A stretch of 47,583 bases of DNA from Bacteroidales bacterium (GCA_017627955.1 JAGAFU010000026.1:1-47583), one strand, 5' to 3'. Positions 1 through 11,446 are shown, counted from the stretch's first letter. A program made the numbers and translations. The notes: generated from the letters alone by a model not told the origin.

Positions 1-59
1 ATGGTTTGGACATCCATGAGATCCTCATCGGCGAGGGAGAATTCCCCCAAGTCTTGCAT
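1..59 (-). CDS. Partial CDS, first 19 codons; possibly DUF4956 membrane protein
   Basis: Only the N-terminus is visible, beginning Met-Gln-Asp-Leu-Gly and running off the left edge of the window. The ATG lies 5 nt after the stop codon of the VTC-domain gene, so it is almost certainly the next gene of the same operon. In many bacteria a DUF4956 integral membrane protein sits beside a VTC-type polyphosphate polymerase, which makes that the best guess. The 19 visible residues carry no diagnostic motif, so the family name rests on gene order alone. Confidence 0.5.
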   Translation of the reverse strand, partial: MQDLGEFSLADEDLMDVQT

Positions 60-64
60 TGAAA

Positions 65-838
65 TCATATTACTTGTATTTTTTTATTTATAATCTTTTC
101 TATTGTCCTGACTTTGATCTTGAATCGTCCGCTCTTGACAGAAGGATCCGTCAGTGTCACGGCAATGCAGTATTTGCTGACTCTCACGGGCTTGACCCTG
201 TTGTCCAGAAGGATTCCCTTCATCTGGCTCTCGGCCCTGCCGTCCTGTTTCAGCTCAATGATCACGGCGTCTTGGAGGGAGGCCTTTTTGCCTGTGCGGA
301 AATTATTGAACATCAGGCTCATGTCAATCGTGATCCGCTCTGTCTTGGCTGGGTTCACAAGGGTGATGCGGTCGAAGGCAGTCGAAAGGACAGGGGAGAG
401 CTGGTCGGCGGTGAACATCGAGTGCTCGGCCAAATAAGCGGTGGCGTTTCTGTCGCCGGAGAAATCCTCCATCTCCTCCAGAGGAATCGACATTCTCTTT
501 TTCTTTGTGCGTCCCTTGTTATTCTTCCGCTTGATCTCGAGATAGGCGTCCCCTGAGTTCACATAGACCCTTGTCCTGACTTTCTGCCTTTTCAGCCGGC
601 GGTTGTGATGGTCCAGGAATGTCTTCAGATCCGGTGTGTCGTAATATATTGAGTTATAAGGACTGACCTGGGCTCCTTCCGCCTCCAGGGCCCGGTAGCC
701 GGCCTTGGCCGCATCCTCGAGTACCCGGACGAGGGTGGCCTCGTCCGTAAGGTACTTCGAGTCAATGCGGTTCATCAACTTGATGGAGTCCATCTCCTCA
801 AGGGTGATAGGGGCGAAAATATGAGGGATCTCAGGCAT
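65..838 (-). CDS. VTC-domain polyphosphate polymerase homologue
   Basis: This 257-residue protein fits the VTC domain (polyphosphate polymerase, CYTH/triphosphate-tunnel fold). Visible hallmarks are an early Asn-Arg-Ile-Asp-Ser-Lys-Tyr segment (about residues 23-29), an Arg/Lys-rich strand around LKRQKVRTRVY (about 82-92), the strand YLEIKRK (about 99-105) and a late IELKQD strand. These alternating acidic and basic strands line the tunnel that binds nucleotide and polyphosphate in yeast Vtc4. The bacterial proteins are stand-alone soluble domains, usually paired with a membrane protein such as DUF4956. The gene overlaps the preceding small secreted-protein gene by 8 nt, which suggests translational coupling. 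Polymerase activity is inferred from the family and has been shown for only some members. Confidence 0.85.
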   Translation of the reverse strand: MPEIPHIFAPITLEEMDSIKLMNRIDSKYLTDEATLVRVLEDAAKAGYRALEAEGAQVSPYNSIYYDTPDLKTFLDHHNRRLKRQKVRTRVYVNSGDAYLEIKRKNNKGRTKKKRMSIPLEEMEDFSGDRNATAYLAEHSMFTADQLSPVLSTAFDRITLVNPAKTERITIDMSLMFNNFRTGKKASLQDAVIIELKQDGRAESQMKGILLDNRVKPVRVSKYCIAVTLTDPSVKSGRFKIKVRTIEKIINKKIQVI

Positions 839-1241
839 TTTGGGAAATATATTCGTAAGTCTTCGTGGATATCAGTTTACCCTTGGGATCGTAGGTGTAT
901 TGCACCTTCTTCTTCCCGAACTCATTGTATTCGAACTTCTTGTAGTTCACGAGCTTGTTCCTCTCGTCGTACAGGAGTTCCCTGGTCATCTGGAGGTTCT
1001 CACCCCATTCGAAACGTTTGCGCCATTTCTGCTTGCCGGTGTAGTCATATTCGGTCTCCTCGATCTTTTTCCCTTCGGGGGAGTAGACCGTCATGTGGTC
1101 CATGATCCTGGCTCCCTTGGCGTTGACATTCCATTCCTTGACGACAAGGTTCTTCTTGTCCATGACCTTCGTGGTCTGCTGTGCCCAGGCTCCGATGCAG
1201 GAAGCGAGTATTGCGGTTATTATGAGTATATATCTTTTCAT
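831..1241 (-). CDS. Small secreted protein with YD-like repeats
   Basis: The chosen ATG gives a clean signal peptide (MKRYILIITAILASCIGAWA, then QQ); the upstream in-frame ATG at 1277 would put 12 polar residues in front of it. The mature part, about 116 residues, has repeated aromatic and charged strands of the type EYDYTGKQKW, ELLYDERNKL, FEYNEFGKK and YTYDPKGKL. These resemble RHS/YD or MORN-like beta-hairpin repeats found in many Bacteroidota periplasmic proteins. It lies between the carbohydrate-binding lipoprotein gene (39 nt upstream) and the VTC gene (8-nt overlap), so it belongs to the same operon. No enzyme motif is visible and its function is unknown; an envelope role is the most that can be inferred. 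Confidence 0.75.
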   Translation of the reverse strand: MKRYILIITAILASCIGAWAQQTTKVMDKKNLVVKEWNVNAKGARIMDHMTVYSPEGKKIEETEYDYTGKQKWRKRFEWGENLQMTRELLYDERNKLVNYKKFEYNEFGKKKVQYTYDPKGKLISTKTYEYISQNA

Positions 1242-1280
1242 GGCTGTGCTGAATATTTGATTATCATTTGGTTCCACCTC

Positions 1281-3149
1281 TTACCATCCGCGGCCCCATC
1301 CGCCGCCTCCGTGACCGCCCATGCCTCCGCCGCCCATTCCACCAGAGTAGGTGCTGAGGGTCGAGGTTGATCCGCCGGATATTCCCGAAGTTGCCCAGAT
1401 CCCGTTGCACAGGGCTTCACCGCTGACGCTTGAGCCTTTGTAGGCGGATTTCAGTGAAGGAGCGGAGACCGCGACGGTCGAGACTCCTGAAGGAGCCTTG
1501 AAGGCGGCGATGTAGGAGCTTCCGTTGTGGAGAGCGTTCCAGGATCCCGCGGTGCAGCTCATGCTGTAGACTGTCTGGGATGCGGAATATCCGTTCTCGA
1601 GTCCTCCGTAGGCTACCACGGTGGCTCCGCTGTTGATGTAGAGCTTGTAACCTCCCTCCGTGTTGGCGTCCAAAGCCACTTCAGGAGCGCCCTTTGTCGT
1701 CACGGCAAAAACGTACCCGCCATTGATCTTCATGTTGCCGTTGGAGTCCATCGCGTCGTTCTGGGAGGAGTACGCGTAGACATAGCCGTTGTTGACGTTC
1801 ATCTCTCCCTGGCAGTTGATGGCGTCGTCTGCCGAAGAGGTGACGTAGGTCTCTCCTCCGTTAAAGGTCATGTTGCCCTTGGCTTCGACTCCCTCACTCT
1901 TGGAGACAGACACGACTATCTTTCCGCCGCTGATCATCAGGTTCCCTCCGTAGACGTACTTGTTGCCGGACTTTTCCTTGTAGCCGATCTTGATTCCCTT
2001 GGAGGACACGTCGTTGGACTCGTTCCCGGTTGTGGTGATGCTGAGGGTTCCTCCGGAAATATAACTGTCTGAGAGTTTGTGATTTGTCGCGTCATAGTCA
2101 TAGCTTCCGGCGCTGATGCCCTTGCCTCCGGCTCCCGTATTCTTGATGGTGACCTTTCCTCCGGTCATCGCGAAGTAGTTGTCAGCCTTGATTCCGGCGG
2201 TTCCCTTGTACTCCGCGTCGTCGCTGTCGTAGGCCACTCCGCCGCTGACATTGATCGTGCTCTCTCCGCCTTCCACGAGGACATAGTCGTCTGATCCGAT
2301 GCCTTTCTTCATCGCCGCGGTTGTAGTGACTGCAATGGTTCCGTTGGAGATCTGGACATATTCCTTGCCCCTGATCCCGTGTCCTGCGGCAGATCCGGAA
2401 GAGACTGTGATATAAGGACTTCCCATTATTCTGACATAGTCGTCGGAGACGATTGCGGACTTGCCTTGCTTGTTGGTAGCATTGACCGTCAGTGATCCGC
2501 TGCCGCTGAAGACAAGCTGGCCTTCGCTGAATATGACAGCCTTCATGTCCTCGTCCTCGCTGGTGGAGTAGGCGGCTGACGAACCGTCGGCCAGGGTGTT
2601 GGTGCCCTCTATAATCACGAACGTTCGTTTTCCGCTCTGGTTGTTGATCGCCGCTCCGTCGGGGTTTGTGAGGGAGAGCCCGCTGAGCAGGATGGCCTGC
2701 TTCTTTGAGCTGTAGAGCTTGAACGATCCGTTTGTGCTGCTGCCGGTGAGCTTGTAGATGATGTTCTCGGTGCCGGTGTTCTTGACAGTGACGTGGGCTC
2801 CGCTGGCCGTGACGGAACCATTGTCGTCACCGCTGACGGAAACGGATGAGCCTGAATATGTGACAGTGATCGTCCTGTCGAACGTGGTGTTGGCCACATT
2901 ATCGTCACTGTCATTCCCGGCCTGGTCTTCAGTGGTTGTCCCGGATGTGGTTTCTGTCGTTTCCGGATCCTGGGTCTCCGAATCTGATTGAGTCTGCGGA
3001 TCGGTTTGTGTTTGTGTCTGCGTCTTAGACTGGTTCTCGTCACTTATTATTTCTTCATCGTAGTAGAGGATCTCATCGCCCGCGCAACTCATGGGAAATA
3101 ATGAGACGGACAGTGCGAGGACTGTCCGGATGATTGATGTTGTTTTCAT
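1281..3149 (-). CDS. Carbohydrate-binding beta-helix lipoprotein (Cthe_2159-like)
   Basis: This 622-residue protein starts with a lipoprotein signal (lipobox LFPMSC at about residues 17-22), then a low-complexity linker rich in Gln, Thr, Ser, Asp and Glu (about 35-85). The body is a long repetitive region of the kind ISGGTLSITTTGNES, VYGGNLMISGGKI and MNVNNGYVYAYSSQNDA. These G-G-x-hydrophobic turns spaced 20-25 residues apart are typical of the right-handed parallel beta-helix carbohydrate-binding family typified by Clostridium thermocellum Cthe_2159. The C-terminus is a Gly/Met/His/Trp-rich tail (GGMGGGGMGGHGGGGWGRGW). Family members bind acidic polysaccharides and are often encoded beside VTC and DUF4956 genes, as here. 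It is the first gene of the minus-strand cluster and probably sits in the outer membrane; ligand unknown. Confidence 0.8.
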   Translation of the reverse strand: MKTTSIIRTVLALSVSLFPMSCAGDEILYYDEEIISDENQSKTQTQTQTDPQTQSDSETQDPETTETTSGTTTEDQAGNDSDDNVANTTFDRTITVTYSGSSVSVSGDDNGSVTASGAHVTVKNTGTENIIYKLTGSSTNGSFKLYSSKKQAILLSGLSLTNPDGAAINNQSGKRTFVIIEGTNTLADGSSAAYSTSEDEDMKAVIFSEGQLVFSGSGSLTVNATNKQGKSAIVSDDYVRIMGSPYITVSSGSAAGHGIRGKEYVQISNGTIAVTTTAAMKKGIGSDDYVLVEGGESTINVSGGVAYDSDDAEYKGTAGIKADNYFAMTGGKVTIKNTGAGGKGISAGSYDYDATNHKLSDSYISGGTLSITTTGNESNDVSSKGIKIGYKEKSGNKYVYGGNLMISGGKIVVSVSKSEGVEAKGNMTFNGGETYVTSSADDAINCQGEMNVNNGYVYAYSSQNDAMDSNGNMKINGGYVFAVTTKGAPEVALDANTEGGYKLYINSGATVVAYGGLENGYSASQTVYSMSCTAGSWNALHNGSSYIAAFKAPSGVSTVAVSAPSLKSAYKGSSVSGEALCNGIWATSGISGGSTSTLSTYSGGMGGGGMGGHGGGGWGRGW

Positions 3150-3181
3150 ACCGACAAAATTTAATATGCCGGTAAATAAGT

Positions 3182-3219
3182 GAAAATCAGGCCAGACATC
3201 GGGTGATGCCTGGCCTGAT
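3182..3219 (-). terminator. Intrinsic terminator after rpoC
   Basis: A perfect 10-bp inverted repeat (ATCAGGCCAG / CTGGCCTGAT), extended inward by four more pairs after one mismatch, surrounds a GGGT-type loop. On the minus strand it is followed at once by TTTTC. It lies about 35 nt after the rpoC stop and separates the RNA polymerase operon from the next minus-strand cluster. Confidence 0.85.
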
Positions 3220-3253
3220 CGACCAAATGGTTATTTACGTCGACGAAAGTCTT

Positions 3254-6200
3254 TTACAGATCAATCATCTGGGCCTCGTACTCGTCCTTACGGCCGACCA
3301 GGATGTCCTGGAACTCCTTCTGGCCAGTACCGGCCGGAATGAGGTGACCGCAGATGACGTTCTCCTTGAGGCCTTCGAGGTTGTCCACGCGGCCCCTGAT
3401 CGCTGCCTCGCTGAGGACCTTGGTGGTCTCCTGGAAGGAAGCGGCGGAGATGAAGCTGTTGGTACGGAGGGCGGCCCTGGTGATTCCCTGGAGCACGAGC
3501 TTTGCCGTGGCCGGCTTGGCGTCGCGCGCGGTCATCATCTTCATGCCCTGACGCTCGAGGGAAGCGTTCTCGTTCCTCAAGTCACGGGCATCGACAATGT
3601 CGCCCTGCATGTACTTCTGGCTGTCGCCCGGATCAAGCACGAAGGACTTTCCGAAGATGTTGTCGTTCGTGTCCATGAACTCCCACTTGTCCACGAGCTC
3701 CTCCTGGAGGAATTCGGTGTCGCCGGGATCGGTAATCTGGACCTTGCGCATCATCTGGCGGACGATTATCTCGAAGTGCTTGTCGTTGATCTTCACACCC
3801 TGGAGGCGGTAAACGGCCTGGACCTCATTGACAATGTAGTCCTGTGCCTTGACCGGACCGAGGATGTTGAGGATGTCGGTAGGAGAAGTGCCACCGTCGG
3901 ACAGCTTGGTGCCGGCCTTGACGTAGTCGTTCTCCTGGACAAGGATCTGCTTGGTCGTGGGCACGAGGTAGTGCTTCTCGACGCCGGCCTTGTTCTTGAC
4001 GATGATCTCGCGGTTACCCCTCTTGACCTTGCCCATGAGGACCTCTCCGTTGATCTCGGAAAGGATCGCGGGGGCGGAGGGAGTCCTGGCCTCGAAGAGT
4101 TCGGTGACTCTGGGGAGACCTCCGGTAATATCGCTGGACTTACCGATGGCGCGGGGGATCTTGATGATCACATCACCGACTTTCACATTGTCCCCGTTGT
4201 TGGGGATGATGTGGGCGCCCACAGGCAGGTTGTACTGCCTGACCTGGTTGCCATCCTCGTCGAGAATGATGATGGACGGGTTGCGAGTCTTGTCCTTGGC
4301 CTCGATGATGACCTTGTCCTTATTGACGGCGAACTCGTCGGAGATCTCCTCACGGTAGGTGACACCCTCGATGAGGTTGTCGAACTGGACCTTACCGGCA
4401 GTCTCGACGATGGTCGTGGCGTTGTAAGGATCCCACTCGCAGAGCAGGTCGCCCTTGCCGATCTTGTCACCATCCTTGAAGTAGAGTCTTGAGCCGTAAG
4501 GCACATCGTAATGGGAATAGGTGATACCTGTGTTCTCATCGATGATGCTGACCTCAGTCATACGGCTGACGACTATATCCTCAATCTCACCATTCTCACC
4601 TTCTTTCTGGATGGTCCTGAGCTCCTCGAACACGAGTTTACCGTCGTACTTGGACTCGATGGACGAGTCGGCGGCGGTGCTGGAAGCGGTACCTCCAACG
4701 TGGAAGGTACGCAGGGTCAGCTGTGTTCCAGGCTCTCCGATGGACTGGGCGGCGATGACACCGACGACCTCGCCCTTCTCGACCATCCTGCTGGTAGCGA
4801 GGTTACGTCCGTAGCACTTGGCGCAAACACCCTTGCGGGACTCGCAAGTGAGAACGGAACGGATCTCGACCTGCTCGATGGGGAGTGAGTCGATCAAGTT
4901 GGCGGTGTCCTCGCGGATCTCCTCGCCGGCCTTGATGATCAGCTCGCCTGTCAGAGGGTTGAAAATATCGTGGACGGAGGTACGTCCGAGAATCCTCTCT
5001 CCGAGGGACTCGACGATCTCGTCTTTGTTCTTGATAGCTGTGGCTATAAGGCCTCTGAGGGTGCCGCAGTCTTCCTCGGTGATGATCACATCGTGGGAGA
5101 CGTCGACCAGACGACGGGTCAGGTAACCCGCGTCAGCTGTCTTGAGGGCGGTATCGGCCAGACCCTTACGGGCACCGTGGGTCGAGATGAAATATTCCAG
5201 AACCGTCATTCCTTCCTTCAGGTTGGAGATGATAGGGTTCTCGATGATCTCGGCTCCGGCGGCTCCGGATTTCTGCGGCTTGGCCATAAGGCCTCGCATG
5301 CCGCAGAGCTGCTTGATCTGCTGGGTTGAACCACGAGCTCCTGAATCAAGCATCATGTAGACCGGGTTGAAGCCCTGCTGATCAGCGGAGATCTGCTTCT
5401 CGACGATGCCTGTGAGCCTGTTGTCGATGGAAGTCCAGAGGTCGATGACCTTGTTGTAACGCTCGTTGTTGGTGATGAAACCCATAGCGTAGTTGTTCTT
5501 GACTTCCTCGACCTGCTTGTAGCCCTGCTCGATCAGGTCGGCCTTCTCCTTGGGGATGATGACATCTCCGAGGTTGAAGGATATACCGGCGCGGAAAGCC
5601 TGGTCGTAACCGAGGTTCTTGATGTCGTCAAGGAACTGGGCCGTGCGGGTAACGCCGGTGTTCTTGATGACCTCGGTGATGATCTTGCGGAGAGGCTTCT
5701 TTCCGAGGACCTCGTTGACATAAGGCACCTCGTCCGGGACATACTGGTTGACGATGATCCTTCCGGCTGTCGTCTGGACAATATGCTCACCCTTAGAGGG
5801 ATCCTGCTTGTCGACAGGAAGCTTCACGCCGATCTTCGCGTGCATGTCGATAGCCTTCTCGTTGTAGGCCACGATAACTTCCTCAGGACCATAGAAGGTC
5901 ATTCCCTCGCCCTTCGCTCCGGGACGTATCTTGGTGATGTAATACAGTCCGAGCACCATATCCTGTGAAGGAACGGTGATAGGGGTTCCGTTGGCGGGGT
6001 TGAGGATGTTCTGGCTTCCGAGCATCAGCAGCTGGGCCTCCATGATGGCGGCATTGCCAAGAGGGAGGTGGACAGCCATCTGGTCACCATCGAAGTCCGC
6101 GTTGAAAGCGGTACAGGCGAGAGGGTGGAGCTGGATGGCCTTTCCTTCGATCATCCTGGGCTGGAAGGCCTGGATACCGAGCCTGTGGAGGGTCGGCGCG

Positions 6201-7504
6201 CGGTTCAGCAGGACCGGATGTCCCTTCATGACGTTCTCGAGGATGTCCCAGATGACTGGATCCTTCCTGTCGACGATCTTCTTGGCGGACTTGACAGTCT
6301 TGACGATGCCGCGCTCGATGAGCTTGCGGATGATGAACGGCTTGTAAAGCTCGGCGGCCATGAATTTCGGCAGACCGCACTCATGCATGTTGAGCTCAGG
6401 TCCGACGACGATGACTGAACGGGCTGAATAGTCAACACGCTTTCCGAGGAGGTTCTGGCGGAATCGGCCTTGCTTACCCTTGAGAGAGTCGGACAGGGAC
6501 TTGAGAGCCCTGTTGGTCTCGCTCTTGACGGCGCTGGACTTCTTGGAGTTGTCGAACAGTGAGTCGACAGCTTCCTGGAGCATGCGCTTCTCGTTGCGGA
6601 GAATGACTTCGGGAGCCTTGATCTCGATGAGTTTCTTCAGGCGGTTGTTCCTGATGATAACCCTGCGGTAGAGGTCGTTGAGGTCGGTGGTGGCGAAACG
6701 GCCGCCATCGAGCGGAACGAGAGGACGAAGATCCGGCGGAATGACTGGGATGACCTTCATGATCATCCATTCCGGACGGTTGATGTCCTTTGACTCAAGG
6801 AACCATTTGACGACGCTCAGTCTCTTGAGTATCTCGGTTCTCCTCTGCTGGGAAGTCTCAGTGAACAAGCTCTGGCGCAGCTCTTTGGAAAGCTCGACCA
6901 CATCGATGTCCTTGAGAAGGTCATAAATGCCTTCGGCGCCCATCTTGGCGACGAACTTGTCGGGGTCCCCTTCCGGCAGGTTGCTGTTCTCGGGGATCCT
7001 GGCGAGCACATCGAGGTACTCGTCCTCGGAGAGAAGCTCCATCTTCTCGGTGCCGCTCAATCCGGGATTGACAACTATGTACTTCTCATAGTAAATGACT
7101 GACTCGAGTTTCTTGGCGGGAAGTCCGAGCAAAGCGGAAATCTTGTTCGGGGCGGACTTGAAGTACCAGATGTGGGCCACGGGGACAGTCAGGGAGATAT
7201 GTCCCATCCTCTCTCTGCGGACCTTCTTCTCGGTCACCTCGACACCGCACCTGTCGCAAACGATTCCACGATAGCGGATCCTCTTGTATTTCCCGCAATA
7301 GCACTCGTAATCCTTTGTCGGTCCGAATATCTTCTCGCAGAACAATCCGTCCCTTTCAGGCTTGTAGGTCCTGTAGTTGACGGTCTCCGGCTTCAAGACC
7401 TCTCCGCATGACCTGGCGCTGATGTCCTCAGGGGAGGCCAGGGAGATGCTGATCCTGGAGAAATTGCTCTTTACCTTGTTTTCCTTATTGTTGAAAGTAG
7501 GCAT
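3254..7504 (-). CDS. rpoC: DNA-directed RNA polymerase subunit beta'
   Basis: Full-length beta' (1416 residues), the catalytic clamp subunit of RNA polymerase. The N-terminal zinc ribbon is visible at about residues 67-88 (CYCGK ... VCDRCG). The magnesium-binding catalytic motif NADFDGD lies near residues 467-473. The second zinc cluster ([13 protein letters not shown]) is near residue 884. The trigger-loop/bridge region before it contains [19 protein letters not shown]. The gene lies 24 nt downstream of rpoB and ends at a strong terminator, so it closes the secE-rpoC operon. Length and architecture are normal for Bacteroidota. Confidence 0.99.
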   Translation of the reverse strand: MPTFNNKENKVKSNFSRISISLASPEDISARSCGEVLKPETVNYRTYKPERDGLFCEKIFGPTKDYECYCGKYKRIRYRGIVCDRCGVEVTEKKVRRERMGHISLTVPVAHIWYFKSAPNKISALLGLPAKKLESVIYYEKYIVVNPGLSGTEKMELLSEDEYLDVLARIPENSNLPEGDPDKFVAKMGAEGIYDLLKDIDVVELSKELRQSLFTETSQQRRTEILKRLSVVKWFLESKDINRPEWMIMKVIPVIPPDLRPLVPLDGGRFATTDLNDLYRRVIIRNNRLKKLIEIKAPEVILRNEKRMLQEAVDSLFDNSKKSSAVKSETNRALKSLSDSLKGKQGRFRQNLLGKRVDYSARSVIVVGPELNMHECGLPKFMAAELYKPFIIRKLIERGIVKTVKSAKKIVDRKDPVIWDILENVMKGHPVLLNRAPTLHRLGIQAFQPRMIEGKAIQLHPLACTAFNADFDGDQMAVHLPLGNAAIMEAQLLMLGSQNILNPANGTPITVPSQDMVLGLYYITKIRPGAKGEGMTFYGPEEVIVAYNEKAIDMHAKIGVKLPVDKQDPSKGEHIVQTTAGRIIVNQYVPDEVPYVNEVLGKKPLRKIITEVIKNTGVTRTAQFLDDIKNLGYDQAFRAGISFNLGDVIIPKEKADLIEQGYKQVEEVKNNYAMGFITNNERYNKVIDLWTSIDNRLTGIVEKQISADQQGFNPVYMMLDSGARGSTQQIKQLCGMRGLMAKPQKSGAAGAEIIENPIISNLKEGMTVLEYFISTHGARKGLADTALKTADAGYLTRRLVDVSHDVIITEEDCGTLRGLIATAIKNKDEIVESLGERILGRTSVHDIFNPLTGELIIKAGEEIREDTANLIDSLPIEQVEIRSVLTCESRKGVCAKCYGRNLATSRMVEKGEVVGVIAAQSIGEPGTQLTLRTFHVGGTASSTAADSSIESKYDGKLVFEELRTIQKEGENGEIEDIVVSRMTEVSIIDENTGITYSHYDVPYGSRLYFKDGDKIGKGDLLCEWDPYNATTIVETAGKVQFDNLIEGVTYREEISDEFAVNKDKVIIEAKDKTRNPSIIILDEDGNQVRQYNLPVGAHIIPNNGDNVKVGDVIIKIPRAIGKSSDITGGLPRVTELFEARTPSAPAILSEINGEVLMGKVKRGNREIIVKNKAGVEKHYLVPTTKQILVQENDYVKAGTKLSDGGTSPTDILNILGPVKAQDYIVNEVQAVYRLQGVKINDKHFEIIVRQMMRKVQITDPGDTEFLQEELVDKWEFMDTNDNIFGKSFVLDPGDSQKYMQGDIVDARDLRNENASLERQGMKMMTARDAKPATAKLVLQGITRAALRTNSFISAASFQETTKVLSEAAIRGRVDNLEGLKENVICGHLIPAGTGQKEFQDILVGRKDEYEAQMIDL

Positions 7505-7528
7505 ATTCTTGAAAAGGGTTATCTGAGA

Positions 7529-10500
7529 TTAATCCAAAGTGACCTTGAGACCGAGTCCGCGGAGCTCGTGGAGGAGAACGTTGAGGGATTCGGGGATGCC
7601 GGCGTTAGGCATCGGGTCACCCTTGACGATGGCCTCGTAAGTCTTAGAGCGGCCGGTCACGTCGTCGGACTTGACGGTGAGGATTTCCTGGAGGGCGTTG
7701 GCGGCTCCGAAGGCCTCGAGGGCCCAAACCTCCATCTCTCCGAACCTCTGGCCTCCGAACTGCGCCTTTCCACCAAGCGGCTGCTGGGTGATGAGGGAGT
7801 AAGGACCGATAGAACGGGCGTGCATCTTGTCATCGACCATGTGTCCGAGCTTGATCATGTAGATCACGCCGACGGTCGCGGGCTGGTCGAACCAGTCTCC
7901 GGTGCCTCCGTCGCGAAGACGGGTCTTACCGTACCTGGGCACTCCGGCCTTGTCCGTGTAGTCGCAGATGTCCTCAATGCTGGCACCATCGAAAATAGGG
8001 GTGCTGAACTTGAGTCCGAGCCTTGAGCCAGCCCAACCGAGAACGGTCTCGTAAATCTGGCCCAGGTTCATACGTGAAGGCACACCCAGAGGGTTCAGCA
8101 CGATGTCCACGGGAGTTCCGTCCTCGAGGAACGGCATGTCCTCCTGGCGAACGATCTTGGCGACGATACCCTTGTTACCGTGGCGTCCGGCCATCTTGTC
8201 ACCGACAGTTATCTTCCTCTTCTTGGCGATATACACCTTCGCGAGCTGCATGACTCCGTTGGGAAGCTCATCGCCAACCTTGACCTTGTCCATCTGCCTC
8301 TTGCACTCCGCCTCAGACACTTTGTAGGTGATGCAGTAGTTGTTGATGAGGGTTTGGATAAGGGCGTTGGTATTCTTGTCGGAAGTCCACTTGCTGGAGT
8401 TGATATTCTGGAAGTCGATGCTTTTCAGCTTGTCGGTTGTGATGTCTTTCCCCTTGGGGATGATCTCCACTCCGTAGAGGTCGCTTATTCCGGCGCTCTT
8501 CTTGCCCTTGACGAGAACCTCAAGTCTCTTGATGAAATCGGCGTAGAGCTTGTTGGCCTTCTTGTCGAAGTCCTCCTGAAGAACCTCCAGACGGGCCTTC
8601 TGGTCGGTGCGCGCGTTCCTGCGGTTACCTTCCTTTGAAGCCTTGGCATAGAGGGCGGTCTTGATCACGGTGCCGCTCAGTGAAGGATTGGCTTTAAGGG
8701 AGGCGTCCTTGACATCGCCGGCCTTGTCACCGAAGATGGCTTTGAGGAGTTTCTCCTCAGGTGAAGGATCGCTCTCTCCCTTAGGCGTGATCTTACCGAT
8801 CATGATGTCACCGGGCTCGACATGGGCTCCGACACGGATGATACCCTGCTTGTCGAGATCCTTGGTAGCATCCTCGCTGACATTGGGGATGTCAGAGGTG
8901 AGCTCTTCCATACCGCGCTTGGTGTCACGGACTTCCGTGAGATATTCGTCGACATGGACGCTAGTGAGAATGTCCCACTTGACCATCTCCTCGGAAAGCA
9001 CGATGGCATCCTCGTAGTTGTAACCCTTCCAAGGCATGAAGGCGACTTTCAGGTTGCGTCCGAGAGCCAGCTCACCGTTCTGGGTGGCGTAGCCTTCGGT
9101 CAGGACCTGTCCGGCCTCGACCTTGTCGCCCTTGCGGACGATAGGTTTGAGGGTGACGACTGTGCTCTGGTTAGTCCTTCTATATATAGGAAGATTGTAG
9201 ACAGTCTCCTCGGGGCTGAATGAGACGAATTTCTCATCGTCCGTCTTGGTGTAGCGGATCCTGATCTCCTTGGCGTCGACGTAGGTGACAACACCCTTGC
9301 GCTCAGCTATGAACTGGGTCCTGGAGTCCAGGCAGACCCTCTCTTCCAGTCCGGTACCCACGATAGGGGATTCGGGGGAGAGGAGCGGGACGGCCTGACG
9401 CATCATGTTCGCTCCCATGAGGGCGCGGTGAGCGTCGTCGTGCTCGAGGAAAGGAATAAGGGAGGCGGCAACGGAAGCCATCTGGTTCGGAGCCACGTCC
9501 ATGTAGTCCACTTCTTCCTTGGAAACGACAGGGAAGTCGGCCTCGAGACGGCACTGGATGCGGTCGTCGGTGATATTCCCATCGTCATCCATGTTGACTT
9601 TGGCGAGTGAGACGAGCTTGTTCTCCTCCTCCTCGGCAGACATGTAGTGCCATCCCTTCGCGGTGAGGTCGACCTTTCCTTCGTGGACCTCGCGGTAGGG
9701 AGTCTCGATGAATCCGAGCTGGTTGATCCTGGCGTAAACGCACAGTGAGGAGATAAGTCCGATGTTCGGGCCTTCAGGAGACTCGATAGGGCAGAGGCGG
9801 CCGTAATGGGTGTAGTGGACGTCTCGAACCTCGAATCCCGCCCTGTCCCTGGAAAGACCGCCAGGACCGAGAGCGGAGAGACGCCTCTTGTGAGTGATCT
9901 CCGCCAGAGGGTTGGTCTGGTCCATGAACTGGGACAGCTGGCTGGTCCCGAAGAAGGAGTTGATGACGGAAGACAGAGTCTTCGCGTTGATCAGGTCGAT
10001 CGGGTTGAACTGCTCGCTGTCGCGGACGTTCATCCTCTCCCTGATGGTCCTGGCCATTCTGGAGAGACCGACGCTGAACTGGTTGGCCAGCTGCTCTCCG
10101 ACAGTGCGCACGCGCCTGTTGCTAAGGTGGTCGATGTCATCGACTGTGGCCTTGGAGTTGATCAGCTGTATGAGATACTTGATGATCTCGATGATGTCGT
10201 TGTTGGTCAGAACCCTGACCTCAGGATCGGTCGTGAGACCGAGTTTCTTGTTGAGGCGGAACCTTCCCACAATGCCGAGATCGTACCTCTTCTCAGAGAA
10301 GAAGAGCTTGTCGATGACATCTCTGGCGGTCGCCTCATCCGGCGGTTCAGAGTTGCGGAGCTGTTTGTAGATGTAGTTGACAGCCTCGATCTCAGTGTTG
10401 GTGGGATCTTTCTGCAGGGTGTTGTAGATGATGGCGTACTCGTTCGAGTTGGCCTCATCCTTCTGCAGGAATATGGTCTTGACATCGGTGTCACCAATCT

Positions 10501-11347
10501 TCTCGATGGTGTCATCATCAAGGACCTCGCCTCTCTCGACGATGGCGACAGTCCTCTCGATAGGAATGACCTCTCCGGTGTCCTCGTCCTCAAAGTCCTC
10601 CATCCAGGTCTTCAGGACCTTGGCGGCCAGTTTGCGGCCCTTGTTCTCCTCGAGAACCTCAGGAGTGGCTTCGATCTCGTCGGCCAGGCCGAAGATGTCG
10701 ATGATGTCTTTGTCTGAATTGTAACCGATCGCGCGGAGAAGAGTTGTCACAGGCAACTTCTTCTTACGGTCGATGTAGGCGTACATGACATTGTTGATGT
10801 CAGTGGCGAACTCTATCCAGGATCCCTTGAAGGGAATGATCCTGGCCGAGTACAGCTTCGTGCCGTTGGCGTGCATGCTCTGGTCGAAGAACACACCAGG
10901 GGAGCGGTGGAGCTGCGATACGATAATCCTTTCCGATCCGTTGATGACGAATGTGCCGGCGGGCGTCATGTAAGGGATATTGCCCAGATACACATCCTGG
11001 ACCCTGGTATCGAAGTCCTCGTGGTCGGGATCAGTACATGAAAGGCGGAGTTTTGCCTTTAGAGGAACGTTGTAGGTGAGTCCCCTCTCGAGGCACTCCT
11101 CGATGGAATACTGGGGGGGATCGATGAAGTAGTCGATGAACTCGAGCTTGTAGTTGTTCCTCGTGTCCTCGATCGGGAATATCTCTTGGAACACCTGGAA
11201 AAGACCCTCGTCTTTCCTGTTTTCAGGTGTTGTCTCCAGCTGGAAGAAATCCTTGAAAGATTTCAGCTGAACTTCCAGAAGGTCAGGATATTCCAGAATC
11301 TTGGAAGTAGCGAACATTATTCGCTTGTTGTTAGTCTTTTTTGACAT
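7529..11347 (-). CDS. rpoB: DNA-directed RNA polymerase subunit beta
   Basis: Full-length beta subunit (1272 residues). The rifampicin-pocket region at about residues 464-515 reads [29 protein letters not shown] in overlapping parts, with the Asp, His and Ser positions that often mutate in resistance all in their sensitive form. The conserved segment [13 protein letters not shown] follows. The C-terminal switch/clamp region [21 protein letters not shown] (read in two pieces) is intact. The gene follows rplL after about 100 nt that hold an attenuator-like hairpin, and precedes rpoC by 24 nt. The MSKK start is the only plausible one. Confidence 0.99.
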   Translation of the reverse strand: MSKKTNNKRIMFATSKILEYPDLLEVQLKSFKDFFQLETTPENRKDEGLFQVFQEIFPIEDTRNNYKLEFIDYFIDPPQYSIEECLERGLTYNVPLKAKLRLSCTDPDHEDFDTRVQDVYLGNIPYMTPAGTFVINGSERIIVSQLHRSPGVFFDQSMHANGTKLYSARIIPFKGSWIEFATDINNVMYAYIDRKKKLPVTTLLRAIGYNSDKDIIDIFGLADEIEATPEVLEENKGRKLAAKVLKTWMEDFEDEDTGEVIPIERTVAIVERGEVLDDDTIEKIGDTDVKTIFLQKDEANSNEYAIIYNTLQKDPTNTEIEAVNYIYKQLRNSEPPDEATARDVIDKLFFSEKRYDLGIVGRFRLNKKLGLTTDPEVRVLTNNDIIEIIKYLIQLINSKATVDDIDHLSNRRVRTVGEQLANQFSVGLSRMARTIRERMNVRDSEQFNPIDLINAKTLSSVINSFFGTSQLSQFMDQTNPLAEITHKRRLSALGPGGLSRDRAGFEVRDVHYTHYGRLCPIESPEGPNIGLISSLCVYARINQLGFIETPYREVHEGKVDLTAKGWHYMSAEEEENKLVSLAKVNMDDDGNITDDRIQCRLEADFPVVSKEEVDYMDVAPNQMASVAASLIPFLEHDDAHRALMGANMMRQAVPLLSPESPIVGTGLEERVCLDSRTQFIAERKGVVTYVDAKEIRIRYTKTDDEKFVSFSPEETVYNLPIYRRTNQSTVVTLKPIVRKGDKVEAGQVLTEGYATQNGELALGRNLKVAFMPWKGYNYEDAIVLSEEMVKWDILTSVHVDEYLTEVRDTKRGMEELTSDIPNVSEDATKDLDKQGIIRVGAHVEPGDIMIGKITPKGESDPSPEEKLLKAIFGDKAGDVKDASLKANPSLSGTVIKTALYAKASKEGNRRNARTDQKARLEVLQEDFDKKANKLYADFIKRLEVLVKGKKSAGISDLYGVEIIPKGKDITTDKLKSIDFQNINSSKWTSDKNTNALIQTLINNYCITYKVSEAECKRQMDKVKVGDELPNGVMQLAKVYIAKKRKITVGDKMAGRHGNKGIVAKIVRQEDMPFLEDGTPVDIVLNPLGVPSRMNLGQIYETVLGWAGSRLGLKFSTPIFDGASIEDICDYTDKAGVPRYGKTRLRDGGTGDWFDQPATVGVIYMIKLGHMVDDKMHARSIGPYSLITQQPLGGKAQFGGQRFGEMEVWALEAFGAANALQEILTVKSDDVTGRSKTYEAIVKGDPMPNAGIPESLNVLLHELRGLGLKVTLD

Positions 11348-11385
11348 GTTCTGCCTTTAGGAAATGGGGAAAAACTTTATACGAC

Positions 11386-11418
11386 AAAAAGGTTTAGAGC
11401 CCACTAGGCTCTAAACCT
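11386..11418 (-). terminator. Attenuator-like hairpin between rplL and rpoB
   Basis: A 12-bp inverted repeat (AGGTTTAGAGCC / GGCTCTAAACCT) with a 5-nt loop is followed on the minus strand by TTTTTG, the full form of an intrinsic terminator. It lies between the ribosomal protein genes and rpoB, which are normally co-transcribed, so partial read-through is the likely behaviour. A smaller hairpin (CCCGC-AA-GCGGG, 11428-11439) lies just upstream in the transcript. Confidence 0.75.
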
Positions 11419-11446
11419 GAAGATTATCCCGCAAGCGGGTAGCTGT

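Noticed and set aside
1281-3149. Adhesin or autotransporter
   Set aside because: There is a lipobox and no C-terminal beta-barrel or sorting signal; the repeats fit the Cthe_2159-like beta-helix better.
3203-4492. Long ORF of 429 codons opposite rpoC, and others opposite rpoB and tuf
   Set aside because: They are antisense shadows of highly conserved genes with strong codon bias; their products have low-complexity Leu/Asp/Val composition.
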